64,000 nucleotides of DNA, from assembly GCA_001692895.1 (NCBI GenBank), contig KV748186.1, forward strand, positions 1,417,785-1,481,784, read 5' to 3'. This DNA comes from Cenococcum geophilum 1.58 (lineage: Eukaryota > Ascomycota > Dothideomycetes > Gloniales > Gloniaceae). The stretch's first letter is position 1, and each line of letters starts with the position of its first letter. Positions 37,330 through 49,765 of this stretch are shown in pieces. The notes below the pieces were generated by a model, which was not told where the DNA came from, ran no database searches, and saw only the letters and a program-made list of their open reading frames with translations. A program made the translations under genes and the position numbers.

Positions 37330-38010
37330 CTAACCTATTAAGTTTAGCGGGCTATAACAAATAATAGGTAGATCAGCGATTAACCCCGCAATTTTAGATT
37401 GCGTTATATAGTATATTATCTAATTAGTATCGTTAATTCGTTTTAACCCGGAATAAGTTATTTGCCCTTTTATTTATTCTATAAATGTAGAGGAGGGAAC
37501 TAGCTCTAAGCTATACGCTATATAGCTACTTTTAGCGGCTAAAACAGACTCTAATTTAATTAGTTAATTATGGCCGCCTAAATGGAGTAAAAATTTATGG
37601 GTTTATTCTTCCTTGTATGCTAACCACTACCTTTAATTAGATATATAAAATAACTTCTAACTTATCTTAAGACAATAGAGTCTCTAACCCCTCGCAGGAG
37701 CTTTATAATCTTAAGGTAGTAAAGGAATATCCCCTACGAGGATTATAGACGCTATATTAGCTTGCTTCGCCAATAAGCTTTATATGTAGTCATTGCGACT
37801 ATATTAAGAAGGCAAAGCTTGTAGCGACACGCGATAAAAATTGAAATGCTTTTTACTGTAATGCGTGTTATAGTTTACTTCTCTTAAAATATTAATAAGG
37901 TCTATAATACCTAAGCCCACTAGGCTTTTAAGACGTTTTAAGTATTTATAAGTTGCAGCTGTTAAATCGGTCCTCTTATGATTACCCTCGAACTTAAAAA
38001 GCTACACCTT
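37330..38010 (-). pseudogene. Unidentified minus-strand gene, RIP-degraded
   Basis: One minus-strand frame reads KFEGNHKRTDLTAATYKYLK, then SLVGLGIIDLINILREVNYN, then HFNFYRVSLQALPS and much later SYIAYSLELVPSSTFIE, IKGQITYSGLKRIND and SKIAGLIADLPIICYSPLN, with TAG/TAA only at plausible Gln/Trp codons. I recognise no family. It starts about 490 bp inside terminal motif F and points away from it, like the other genes next to this motif. Confidence 0.5.
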
Positions 38011-38498
38011 ATCTTATATTCGCCGCCACCGAAGTTAAACATTAGTTGGCCCCCTAACCGACTAGTAGGAATAGTTCTATTAGAAAGGTAAAGTTCTTAG
38101 CTATTTAGCAAAAATAGTTCAACTATATATTCCCTAAAATACTTTAGCTGGACTACGGTGGGATATATATAGGTTGATAATAAATTTAGGTTTTAGATTA
38201 GCTAATTGCTATAAAACATTTTCTAAGTATGCTTTAGAAGTGCAACTCTTTACCACTACCTTATATTAAAGATCTCGCGGCTAAGGATTTAGTACCTAGG
38301 CTATTATATACATTCTTATAGTATATGCCAGAAAAAATTATATTTTAAGTATTAAATAATAGTACTAGATAGTACCGGTAGCTCGTATATAAAATAGGCT
38401 AATTAAGTGGCGTTCTTTAGAGACTGGATTTTGCTATATATAGCTTAGTCTATCTATTAACCATTCTCTCCTATAGTCCATCTAATTTAGTATATCTC

Positions 38499-38541
38499 AA
38501 TAAGGGTATAGCCAGAGCGGGCCGGCCGCCCTCCCTATTAG
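38499..38541 (+). repeat. Terminal motif, copy F
   Basis: AATAAGGGTATAGCCAGAG, then CGGGCCGGCCGCCCTCCC and TATTAG. With copy G it forms an inverted pair 4.0 kb apart. Confidence 0.75.
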
Positions 38542-38649
38542 CCCTAGAGATACGCTAGGTATGCCGAACTAAGATTAGTAACTTATAGTCTGTTACCTTA
38601 GCGGGCTTAGATATAATTCCATTAGTGCGGATTTTCTTACCTTAGCGAG

Positions 38650-38720
38650 CTTAGACGTGATTTTTTAGCTAGTATTGGAATAACCTACGCCGTCTTCCAA
38701 ATTGCAAAATCACGTCTAAG
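38650..38720. repeat. Small fold-back repeat, copy 2
   Basis: Perfect 15-bp inverted repeat CTTAGACGTGATTTT / AAAATCACGTCTAAG; related to 3660-3749. It still has CA/TG dinucleotides, so it largely escaped RIP. Confidence 0.6.
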
Positions 38721-38889
38721 AGCGTTTGTTAAAAGTATAAGTAAAAATCCGCTAAATAGAGGTTACGGATATCTAATTCATTTATTTATATAACACGTTA
38801 TTATTACTATATATAGTTACTTTTTTTTTTAAGACTTAGGGCTTCTAAATAGTATAAATTTTATTATATAACTATCCATTAGTCCTAAT

Positions 38890-39108
38890 ATTAATTTTAT
38901 TAACGACTTAGTTAATTAAGGCATAAGCATGGTAAGAAGGTCGCGTAAGCCTATATAATTGGATTGTCTATAAACAAGAATCTAAAGCTAAAGAAAGGAA
39001 ATAAGAGGAATAGAAGCACCGCTTAGAGTTATATACAATCTTCTGGTCACGTGATAGCAATTTAGGGCAATCTGGGGCAATTTAGGGTAATGTGCTAGCG
39101 CCGTAATA
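38890..39108. repeat. Possible solo LTR related to chromovirus 2
   Basis: AATCTAAAGCTAAAGAAAGG and the end GTGCTAGCGCCGTAATA parallel the chromovirus 2 LTR (GATACTAAGCTAAAGAG ... GCGATAGCGCCGTTACA). AATAT follows at 39109 and also occurs at 38887, but the left end does not show a clear TG, so the limits are uncertain. Confidence 0.35.
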
Positions 39109-39188
39109 AATATCTGTTTTCCGTCTTTTCCTTTTTTAAAACCTTGCGTAATGTACAGAATCTATATATTATAGGCTGTAGCGGCTAT

Positions 39189-39727
39189 ACTTATCCTAAT
39201 AAAGTAATAGGCCTTATAGTACTAAAATTGTAAAGGCTTAGTCAAAAGAATAGAATCTATTAGTAGCCAGTAAATGATAATTCTAAGATAAGGACTAGAA
39301 GAAGGTCGAGGAAAGGATATATTTATCCCTTAATACGGCAAGGTCCTTTGCCAAGTTCGCTTATATTAACGACTAGATTTAATTAGATATTTATATTAAC
39401 CTAGCTTTTTTAATTAGTTAATTCTTATCAATAACCTAAGGACCTAAATTGCCATATTAAGGGATATATATAGCGCTAAGGCTTGGCCGAGCCCCTAATT
39501 AGGGTCTGTAACAGTGCTGTAACAAAAATCATTAAATCCATTACTCCGTATATTGTCTATATATATCTAGTACTTTATAAATTAACCTTCTATGTTGATT
39601 ACAGCTTAATAACGCTCTAGTGGAATATATAGGTACTATATAGAGCGTATTTTATATAGAACGTATATTCTATACGCGTTGAGGTAGATTTTAGTATTAT
39701 AATGCCTATTACTTTATTAGGATAAGT
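39189..39727. repeat. Terminal-inverted-repeat element of about 540 bp
   Basis: ACTTATCCTAATAAAGTAAT plus AGGCCTTATAGTACTAAAAT at the left is mirrored by the right end, whose complement reads ACTTATCCTAATAAAGTAAT and AGGCATTATAATACTAAAAT. It lies in the upstream region of the NLR pseudogene. No coding capacity is seen. Confidence 0.6.
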
Positions 39728-40039
39728 CGATTATAGTAGGGACCCCCCCTTGCTAGCGTTATTATAAACATTATACGCTATACCTCCGTACGTAATATAT
39801 ATATATTTAAAGGCGGTATATTATGCTAAGGCTTACCTAGGCGTAATAGATATAATTTAGGTAAAGTTTTAATGTTCCTTTTAGTTAAAACTAGGGTGTT
39901 AATTAAAACCCCGTTAACTATATTAGCCTATATAACTTCTCTTAAGTACTTATATTATAGCTTTCCTAGCTATACTATAAAAGAGCGTGTATATATACAG
40001 AGTCTCTTTACTTAGCACCGTGTTTATTAATTCTCTATA

Positions 40040-42769
40040 TTATTTATAGTACCAATTTTTAGGCACTCGCAGCAGCCTAGTTAAATAACGAGGATAGGCG
40101 TAATATAGACTTTAGTTACTTAGATAAACTTAAACCCCTTACGGACTTATACGCACTTACTAAAAAGTTAAAGCAAGAATGTATTAAGAAAAGGTAGAAG
40201 TATAGTCGTAAGAGCGAAGAGACTGTTATACTAAGGGACGTATTTAACAAGATTATTAGGTAGATTAACATTTTTAAGTAAGTGGGGAATATTGCAGTCT
40301 AGTACGATCCGGTTTATACTGCACTTCCCTAGGTAGGGATCCGCTTAGTATTACAGGTTTATATAGCACGGAGCTATTAAAAGAGAAAGTAGCTAACTTC
40401 CGTATAGATTGCAGTGAATAATTATAACAAGTTTAGTGGAGTAGTAGAAGGTTTAGCATAGATGGCGGAGCTAATCTATCGCCACGCCGTTCTTGAAGAT
40501 CTTTATCTTAGACAGATATCTAAAGCTGCGGAAGAGCTATAAAGGGCCTTAGTAACACTATATGTAGCCGTCTTAATCTATCTAACTAAAGCGAAACAAT
40601 ACCTCGAATAGGGCTTCGTAAGTTAGTATATCTCTTTATAAGCTTAAAATATTAACTAATAAGATTAATAAATAGAACGTATTTTTAAGAGCGGTCTCCT
40701 TACCAAACCAGAGTTTAATATATATTTAGATGACATTCGTATAGTATAAGACGGTGTCCGTCAATATATAGCTCTTATTAATAAATATAGTCGGTATAAA
40801 TGCTACTAAATTACCCCTATATACTAATAAGTGTATATTTAAATTAGTTCCACAATTACGCGAAATTAAAGCGTTTGCTAGTAGATATCGATACGCCCTT
40901 ATAAAGGATAGACAATAATCTAAAGGATATTTAAGATAACCTTTAAGGCGAGTGGTCCACTAAGGAAATAAAGCGCTTACTTATGGCCCCTAGCATCTAA
41001 GCGCACAGAGATTTTACTATAGGTATCGCCCGAACTATATATTTAATATCACGAGCAGATAAAGTAGGGCGTGCTTTTAGGAACCGGGTAATAGCTTCTC
41101 TTAAACCCCGTCTTTAAGAGATAAAAGAAGGAGAGTGTGTCCTCTATCCTATAGCTTTATAGAATTCCTAGGTCGGGTAAGAGTAAGCTAGTAAAAGTTA
41201 TTTATGCATTAACTTAAAGCCATTATAATAAATATTAACTTTTCCCAAGTTTGATCGTAATTAAAGACGCTCTTAATAGCTTCTATGCCGGCTATAATCT
41301 ATAACTGGTTTTCTTTTACTCTTTACGGAATAGGGCTAAACCTAGGCGTTTAGATCCCGCAGTAATACTTACTAGCTTTACTAGGTAGCTATCTTCTCTA
41401 AAACCTAGAAAGCCACTACTAAAGCCCACTCTTAATCTTTATAAGAAGAAAGAAGTTAAAGGATTTATATCTGGGTCGCTGCGGATAGAGGAGAGCTGCG
41501 TACTTATTATCTAGCTTATTAAGTAGTATCTACTAATAACTATAGTAATAGACGCCCTTAATGAATGCAACTTAGGGAAGCGGTGTAATCTGCTTAAGAT
41601 ACTAGAAAAGATTCTCCGGGAGTCCTCTAGATTAGTTAAGATGTTTGTCTTAAGTCGCAATAATTATAACATTATCTTTTGTTTATAGCGCTATTTAAAC
41701 CTAGGGATTAAGTCTAACAGAAACAGCGATAACATTGCGGTCTTTGTGAAGGATTAGGCAGAACGGCTTATTAAAGACAGAGAACTATTGTAATATAGTG
41801 ATTCTTAGACGGAGATGAAGGAGCTTATTATAAAAAAGGTAATTAAAGGTGCTAGCGGAATGTAAGTTTCTTGACTATAACTTAAATTAACAGTATATTA
41901 ATCTTATTTCTAGGTTCCGCTAGGCAAGTATGTAATTATAATACCTCTACTTGTTTAATATGGATGCTAATATCTATAAAAGTCTTAGTCGGCTTCCTTT
42001 AGACTTGGATACTCTCTATGCTAAACTTTACGACGTCCTTTTAAATAAGCCCGGTAAAAATTAAAGAATCGTTTTTAGGAACGTGCTTAGTTGGCTATTA
42101 TACGCCTAGAGAACGCTAAAGACTACGGAATTTCTAGTAGTAGTCTTAAAAATTCTATAAAGTAGCAATAACGCCTCTGTTCCTAAAGATCTGGTCCTTA
42201 AGCTTTACAATAACTTCGTTATCTTTAACGCCCAGTTAGACACATTTCGCTTCGCCTATCTATTAGTTAGGGAGTTTTTAGAAAAGCGGTAAGAATATAT
42301 ACCTATAGTAACTAATACTTTAGTAGCGGAAGTATATCTCTAGGACTTAGTCTCTATAAGTCGGAACCCTATAATTAACAAGTTTATTTCTATATGTAGC
42401 TAGCGCCTAACTGCGAAGTCACCTAAAACTAATAGACTTAGTAAATACTCCAATGTTTACTAGGCTGTACACTATTAACTAGCGGCTAATAATAGGACCT
42501 TAGGCAAACTAAAAAGCATTTTTCAGTATTTTATATCTAGTAATGGCGGTATACCTTCTCCTATTAGACTATGGAGTGCTTAACTCCTATACTTCTTACA
42601 GAAGTCTAACATTATATAGGAATTAAAGCGCTAACTAGAAGATACTGTAGTAATGCTAGCTTTAGCTCCTATAGCAGCTTAGTTTATTTTATATACCTTT
42701 AATCTTCTAGAAATACTAGAAGATTTAAAATATAGACCAATTTTATAAGCGCGCTTTATAAATAAGTAA
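40040..42769 (+). pseudogene. NACHT NLR (STAND) protein, N-terminal and NACHT part
   Basis: One plus-strand frame can be followed across RIP stops. The N-terminal region reads YLDKLKPLTDLYALTKKLKQ, then VFNKIIR.INIFK, NIAV.YDPVYTALP, NYNKFSGVVEGLA and RHAVLEDLYLRQISKAAEEL. The NACHT domain has the P-loop LYRIPRSGKSKLVKV (41155-41196; first Gly of GxxGxGKS now Arg), Walker B TIVIDALNEC (41539-41568) and RLVKMFVLSRNNYNII (from about 41630). Then follow DTLYAKLYDVLLNKPGK, DLVLKLYNNFVIFNAQLDT and FAYLLVREFLEK. Such proteins are cytosolic immune and allorecognition receptors that oligomerise on NTP binding. The frame runs up to the chromovirus at 42770 and resumes at 49690. A TATA-like TGTATATATACAGAGTC lies near 39989. 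The start codon is not identifiable. Confidence 0.85.
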
Positions 42770-42956
42770 TGTCACAATGCTGCAATAAAGTAGACTGAAT
42801 AACTACGTTATAGTATAAAGAGGGGAAGAAGGTGGAAAGGGGGTATTGTATATAAATAGTAGGGCCGGCCGCTAAGTCGCTAGTAGTGGGCCAGCTAATA
42901 GTAGGGAATAGTACAAGACAGTATAAAACAGTATGCGTTAGGTCAGTGCCGTAATA
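42770..42956 (-). repeat. LTR (3') of the third chromovirus
   Basis: 187 bp, TGTCACAATGCTG to GTGCCGTAATA. Minus-strand open reading across this LTR is incidental. Confidence 0.9.
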
Positions 42957-43203
42957 GTACTCCTCTCCCCTAGACGGTTTAGTCCCCAAACTAAATAGAT
43001 AACTTAAAAATAGGCAGTATACGGGGTTGCCTATTTTCTACCGCAAAGATATTAGTTCCGCTTACCGCCCTTAACTAAACTAATAGCGATTTTTTATGCC
43101 GGGCATGGAAAATCTTAATTAGTTAGTTTAGTAAGTAAGGTTAGTAGAACTCTATACCGCCACCTAAATTAGTCCGTATGGCGTTTTTTAGCAAGAATTT
43201 AGC

Positions 43204-43235
43204 TAATTAGACAACTTTAACCGCCGGTTAAAGTT
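43204..43235 (-). other. Conserved palindromic block, chromovirus 3
   Basis: TAATTAGACAACTTTAACC GCC GGTTAAAGTT, palindrome 43213-43235; same block as in the other two chromoviruses. Confidence 0.6.
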
Positions 43236-46200
43236 CTATAACATCTTAACCACCATAAATTTTAATACGGTGGTCGGCCGTAACCTTAGCGTAACTTTTC
43301 CTTATCTTGTACCTAGTTTAGGGGTTCTAGCTTCTTAGGGTGTTGCTTATAGAAGCGCTATATAGCTTATTCGCAACCCTTTAGGTCTTCCTCTAGCTGC
43401 CAGGTTATATCCTTATAATATTTCCATTTAATCTTATAAGTTAGGCCCTAGGGGTCTTCGTTGTATATATTAAGGATTTTCTTAAACTCCCATTTGTTTT
43501 CTATATTGCCGTTATTGTCTCTTTCTACCACTCGTCCTTATACATTACGGCGCTTTATAGTATTAATATTTGCTTAGCTAGGAATCTCTTTAGCAGCCTA
43601 GAGGCGAACCTTAGATATATAAAAGGATTTATTTACTTAGATATGGTCCGGGAGGTCTACTATAACTACCCCTTAGTATACTACGAGTACGGGGTATGGG
43701 CCGTCCCATTTATCGTCCCATTTCTTTTTAGGTCTATTTATCTTTATATTTTCTAAGCTAACTATAACTATGTTACCTTTATAAAATAACGCGCTCTTAT
43801 CCCTATGGATATTAGTATTATCTTTATAGCGTTACTATAAAATCCAGGCTAGGGCCTTAAGCTATATTAATATCCGCTTAAAATGGTTGGCCACAGAGTT
43901 TACGTGGAAGAACTCCTTCTTTACTTATACTAATAGTGTTAGTAGGTAGGGGCCAGCAGGCTCGATTCTAAGGCGAGGGTTAAAGCCATAGTTTGCAAAA
44001 AATAGGGAGATGCCTATACTCTTATTGACTTAGTTATTTATAGCAAACTCAGTGAGCAGTAGGTAGTTAACCTAGTTGTCCTATATAAAGCTAATAAAAG
44101 CATAAAGGTATTTATTTACGGCAGCGTTAATAATTTTAGTTTAGCCGTCCATTTCTAGGTACTAGGCTAAGCTTAATTGCAAGCTTGTCTTAAGGCGTTT
44201 ACTTAGTTATCGCTAAAAGTCGCTAATAAATTATATACCGCGATTGGAGATAATCGTGCTTAGTACACCGTAGAGCTTATATATATTATTAACAAAGCCA
44301 TTAACTAACTCCTCTATTAAGAGTCCTATTACTAAAACGAGGTATTACATTTTAGTTAGGCGGTCTATAATAATAAGGATATATTCGTATACCTTACTAT
44401 AGCGTTAGCATACTAGCAGCGTTATAATATAGTTAATTAAGATATTAGTCTATGGGCGGGTAGGTAATTTTAGTAGCTTTAGAAAACTAAGCGGGGCAAA
44501 ACAGGGGGTCTTAGTATAAAAGTATAGGGCATAGTCTTTAATGAAGGTAGCCGTAAACTAGGAGATTCCTAGCTACTAGTATATTCAGTTTAAGAGGTTA
44601 AGAGTTTTAACCTAGCTAGGGTAACTAGCGGGGCCGCTACTATAAGAGCGATAGGTAACTTTTAGGCGGAGGTCTAGGGCGTTAGGGATAAAGAGATGTT
44701 AGTAGAAGTAGATCTGTCCGTTAATAATACTATATTCTAACTTATCGCAATAGAGTAATTTCCTAATTTTCTTTAGCTAATGGCGAGCTTTTTAATTACG
44801 CAGGGCTGCTACTATATCTCTTGCGAGTTTGTTCTCCTAGTATCCTAGCCAGATTAACTTATTTAGTAACTTTTTGGCTATTTTAGGGTCTAGAGCGGCT
44901 ATAAACTCCGCGTTATTAGAGTTACGGGACTTATATAGTAATTCTTCTAAGATTATAGGGTTAACTTTTTAGGGCGGTATAACAACTTAGGCTTAGTGGC
45001 GGAGGCGTTTATTATTAGCGTCCTTGGGCCTTATTCCTAGTAGCCAGCTTAGGGCGTTAGGGAGCGTNGCTTTNCTNNTAGGTCTATATATAATTANAAA
45101 GTTAAACTATAAAAGGAACTCTGCCTACTAAACTTAGCGCTAGTTTAGCTGCTTAGTAGTTATAAACGTCTATAGGTTCTTATAGTTGGTAATAATTTTA
45201 AATAGCTCCTTAGTCCCTTATAGCTTAGGACGCCATTCCTCTAAAGTCTTAATAATAGCTAGAAGTTCTTTATTATAGATCTTGTAGTTATATTCTGGCG
45301 CGGAGTACTTTACAGAGAAGAATGCGACCAGTCTTAATTTTCTGTTATTATTATACTAGGAAAGGACTCCGCCGAAAGCCTAATTTAATACATCTATCTC
45401 TACCACTGTTTTCTTTATATAGTTATAGTATACTAGTACTAGTGCTAAAGTAAAGGCTCCCTTAAGGGCCTTAAACGATTTAGCTTGTTCTAGTCCCTAT
45501 AGCTATCTAATATCCTTCTTTAGAAGTTTTGTTATAGGTATAGCAATAGCAGAGTAGCCTTGGATAAATTGTTAGTAAAAGTTCGCAAAGCTGAGAAATT
45601 ATTATAGTTCTTTAATTAATGTTGGGTCCTTCTATTTTTATAAGGCCTGTATCTTCTTAGGGTCTATAGTTATGCTATTAGTTAAAATAATTAAGCCGAG
45701 GTATTTTGTTTTAGTAGAGTAGAACTTAGACTTATTAATATTAATCTAAAGTCCAGTATTGCCGAGTCTTTAGATGACTTTATTTACATACTTAGTATGC
45801 TTAGCGTATGTTTTAGAAAAGATAAGGACGTCGTTAAGGTAGGCAGTATAGTAGTTATTAAGGGCGTTATATAGAATATAGTTAATATAGTTTTGGAACG
45901 TAGCGGGTGCGTTATAGAGGCTAAATAGTATAACTAGTATCTTATAGAGTCTAAACCGGGTAATGAATGCTATAAGCTATTTATGGCCCTCCGTAATCCG
46001 GATCCGGTTAAATACAGCAATTATATTAAGTTTAGTAAAGTACTTGGCGCTATAAAGTGCGTTAAGTATCTCGCGGATTAGTAGTAGTAGGTATTAATTC
46101 TTAATAGTAACTGTGTTTAGGCCTTAGTAGTTATAGTAGATTTATACACCGCCGCCAGGCTTAGTAGTAAGGAGAAGTAGTACGGCAGCTAGTAAGGTTA

Positions 46201-49200
46201 ATTTGCGGATAAAACCCTTATCTAGTATTTTATTAATCCACTTCTTTACATACCTAAGTTTAGTAGGTAAGAGTAGTCTATTTTTATAGTACGGGGCCTA
46301 GTTTCCGGGGGTAATCTTAATTTTATGGTCCTATGGTTGGTAAGGGGGTAGCTTATCTATATTTTTAGGGAGAAAGTGCTTAATATATTTACTAAACTCC
46401 TTTAGTAGGCGTTATAAAATGTCTTTACGGGTTAATCCTAGTTTGCCTTTTAGGAATTTTTTAATATTAGTGTTAACTATCTTCTAACGTAAAAGCTCGG
46501 GTTTGGTTTTTAGATTTATCTTAAGGAAGTTATAGAAATAGGGGGGGAGCGCTTTATAGGCTTCCTTTATTATATAGTCGCCTTCTACTAGCTAGCGGAA
46601 AGACCTTTTTAATAGGTTCAGTACTTCTATTAGGCCTATAGGCAGCTCTTTAAGCAGCTATCGGTGCTTATCTTATTTAACTAGTTTTACTAGCTCCGCT
46701 ATATAGATCCTTATTACTTTTACGTCTTTTTATTTATAGAACTAGGTAAAATTAATAGCACGGGTATATTTAATATTGTCTAGGTTGGGGCATATCTAAC
46801 TCTTTAGTGCTACGGCTAGGCTAGCACAGCTTAGTTAGCCTAGGGGGGCGGAAATAAGGCGGCGGCCCTATATGGTACGCGCGGGAGACGGGTATAAGGT
46901 TAGGCGTTATAGTGGCGCGGTTTCTATTATCTGGGTCTCGGTAGTTCTATAGCCAGTCCTTACTATAACGCGAGCTATAGTGTGCGTATATAGTATATAG
47001 CTTAGTTCCGGGTGTTAGGCTAGGCGGCTAGGGTTTAAATAGTGCCTAGGTTGGGGTTGGTTTCTTAATAGTAGTGGCGCGAAGCGGACCTTCTTCCTTA
47101 GTCTCGGTAGGGCTAGCTAGCCCATTATTTTAGTCTTAAGTACTAGGTTAGTCCAGTCTTCTACTATTTCGTTTCTTTATAGCTATACGGGCTCCCCTTT
47201 ATCAGGAACGTCTTCTACTATTAGGGCTTTATATATAGTCTTAGGCACTAGGCTTAGTAGTGCTAAGTATTTACATAGGGCGTCCCTACTAACGTTGGCT
47301 ATCCCTTATAGGAGGTAGTACCTAGAGTAGTAGTCTAAGTTAAAGCGGATTTTAAGTTTTCTAAAGCTAGGACGGGGCTTATACTTCTAAAGCTAGGGTA
47401 TATCTAGGATAATTGGGGTAGTAGGCGAGAGTTTGGTAATGAAAAAGAGTATAGCTTTAGTATAGAGGCTAATTAATATTTAGGCGGTAAAGTAGTCCGT
47501 AATAAGCAAAGTTGGGATATTATCTATAAGGCGCAGTAGCCTAGGTGCCAGCAGCTTCTTAGTTATAACGTTATACTTTCTTATAATAGACTCTGCGTTA
47601 GTAAATACTATTATAGTACTACCGGAGTCTACTAAGCTTACTATATTAATATAAACTTAGGGGTATAGGTTACGTAATAAGGAGAGTTAGGTTTAAATAA
47701 GGATTAATTTCTTATTACTATTTGCTAATCTAAGATTAAGTAGTAGTTTACTAATAGAAAGGACTAATTAATCTAGTAATAGGGACCTAATCTTCTCGTC
47801 TTCCTCCTTATATAGTTTAGACCCTTAGGCACGACTTAGTCTAAGAGTTTGCCTTTTAACAACTAGGGTATAGGGCTGTCTTAGCGGGGTGGTTTAGTGT
47901 CCGTCTGGCTGGCGGTGTTTATCTCTATTTTAGTTAGGGTATAGGAAGATAATACCTTGCCGACGACGTGGCCGTGTTCGTATTTACTAGCGCGAAGTCG
48001 CTAATACTAGGCGTTGTTAACGGGTTAGGCTCCCATATAGGGTATAGTTTAAAGTAACTAAGCCGTAGGGTTAAAGGGGGGGGGTTGTCCGCCGCGGCTA
48101 TAATAGGCTCCGCGATCGCCACGTCTATAATAGACTCCACGGTTACCACGTCCGCGGTTATTTATTCGCATTATTTAATAGGGTAGTATTAGGACTAGGT
48201 TTGCTATCTTAGCGGGGTTATAGGCATCCTTTTAGTAGCCAGGTAGGCTATAGGCAAGGTATAATCTATTATTAATACGGCGCTTACGCTCCGTGTCTAA
48301 GATTCTATTAAGGTCTATAGGTTCTCTAGTTACTACTAGGGTTAGGGTTAACATAGGGGCAGGGGCTTAGGTAGGTAGGCGGTAGTTAGCGTTCTTCTTA
48401 AGGTTAGCTTAGTGTGTATAATTTGCGAGGTTTTTAGCAAACATATCTATCTGCTTACTCTAACCTATATAGTCGCTGTTGTTAATTTTATAGGCTAGTC
48501 TAAGTACCAGCTTTTCCATCTTTAGAGAGATAAACTTTTAGAGTAGGTCCACCTTCTATTTATTTATCTTTTTAGCGCAGACTATTAGCTTATTAAGCTC
48601 TCCCTTCTAGGACTAGTAATTACGCTTACCTTAGGGGAAATAGTTAAGCTTATTCTTTGCGACCTAGGTTATATTAAGGACCTTATAGTAGGCAGTAAGG
48701 TCTTTAAGCATATCTTCCTTAGTAGGCCATTTCTATATAGATATATTGTTTGGGTTCTCGTGTATAAGCTTTAGGCCCTACTTAATAAACTTATAGGCCT
48801 TATCCTCTAGTATATCCGAGATGTAAAGGATTTAGGATTAAACTATATTAAAGTAGTCCTAGTCCCGGTTAAAGACTTCCTTAATCTTAATATGCTAGGT
48901 CTTAAAATTAGCTTATTATTCTAGCGGGGTGCCTTTTCCACTAAATATTGGCGGGTCTTTAGATCTCCGTTTTTTCTGCTAGGTTACTACCGTTATTATA
49001 GGGGTTAATTATTTTAGAACGGTAATAGTCTCTGCCTAGGAGTTAATAGTTCCTATCTAGGAAGCGATAAAGGTACTAAGGTTTTTGTTAGCTTTTTTGT
49101 TAGCAGTGTTTGTATTATATATACACTATAGTCCTACTTTAATATTGTTAAGGAACTTATTAGTATAGTTAATAAGGGTAAGGTAAGCTTTGCTAGGCTT

Positions 49201-49486
49201 AAAGGTCTTAGGGTATAGTAGGGAGCGGCAGATTATCTATGCGATATTAGGGTATATCTCTATAAATAGGTCTATAAAAACGTTATAGGGGTTCTAAGTT
49301 TCGGCCATTTCGGCATCATTAGTGTCGCCTATCTAGGCGCTAGGTAAAAACTAAGGATTGTTCTAGAACTGTGCTAGGGACGTATTAGTTTCAGCAGAGG
49401 CGCGCGTAAGTCGCGATTACTTTAGGGCGGAGGTTAATTGGCTAGGGTACGGGGAATTAGTAATTGCGATGGGGCGTAAATTAAAG

Positions 49487-49497
49487 ATACTATAAAC
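49487..49497 (-). promoter_or_regulatory. Predicted self-priming site, chromovirus 3
   Basis: The minus strand after the 5' LTR reads GTTTATAGTATC. The 9-mer ATACTATAA (its complement, 49487-49495) recurs in the left LTR (minus strand of 42808-42816) and with one C/T change in the right LTR (49536-49544), about 42 bases downstream of a TATTTATATA motif. Confidence 0.55.
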
Positions 49498-49684
49498 TGT
49501 TATAGTGCTGTAATAAAGTAGACTAAATAACTACGTTATGGTATAAAGAGGGGAAGAAGGTAGAAAGGGGGTATTATATATAAATAGTAGGGCCGGCCGC
49601 TAAGTCGCTAGTGGTGGGCTAGCTAATAGTAGGGAATAGTATAAGACAGTATAAAATAGTATACGTTAGGTTAGTGCCGTAATA
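49498..49684 (-). repeat. LTR (5') of the third chromovirus
   Basis: 187 bp, TGTTATAGTGCTG to GTGCCGTAATA. It differs from its partner by transitions. Confidence 0.9.
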
Positions 49685-49765
49685 AGTAAGGTCGAAGCCT
49701 TCTATATATCTTAGTATTACACAAAAGTTATAAGTTACTTAAAGTTTTACTAAACCAATATATAA

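Larger units (their letters stand above)
42770..49684 (-). mobile_element. Ty3/gypsy chromovirus, 6915 bp, RIP-inactivated
   Basis: 187-bp LTRs (42770-42956, 49498-49684); target duplication AGTAA (42765-42769, 49685-49689). The polypurine tract is the complement of TCCTCTCCCCTAG right of 42956. Minus-strand order is gag (about 47.8-49.4 kb), RT active site TAYLNDVLIF (45821-45856; first Asp now Asn), integrase YEYILIIIDRLTKM (44340-44395), and a canonical chromodomain YKIKWKYYKDITWQLEEDLK (43340-43440). Ambiguous bases cluster near 45068-45097. Stops throughout. It is inserted inside the NLR pseudogene. Confidence 0.92.

Noticed and set aside
42756-42989. Minus-strand open frame of 77 codons
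   Set aside because: Coincides with the LTR and polypurine tract of chromovirus 3.
47934-48149. Minus-strand open frame of 71 codons as a separate gene
   Set aside because: Lies in the gag part of chromovirus 3 in the sense direction; kept as part of that element.
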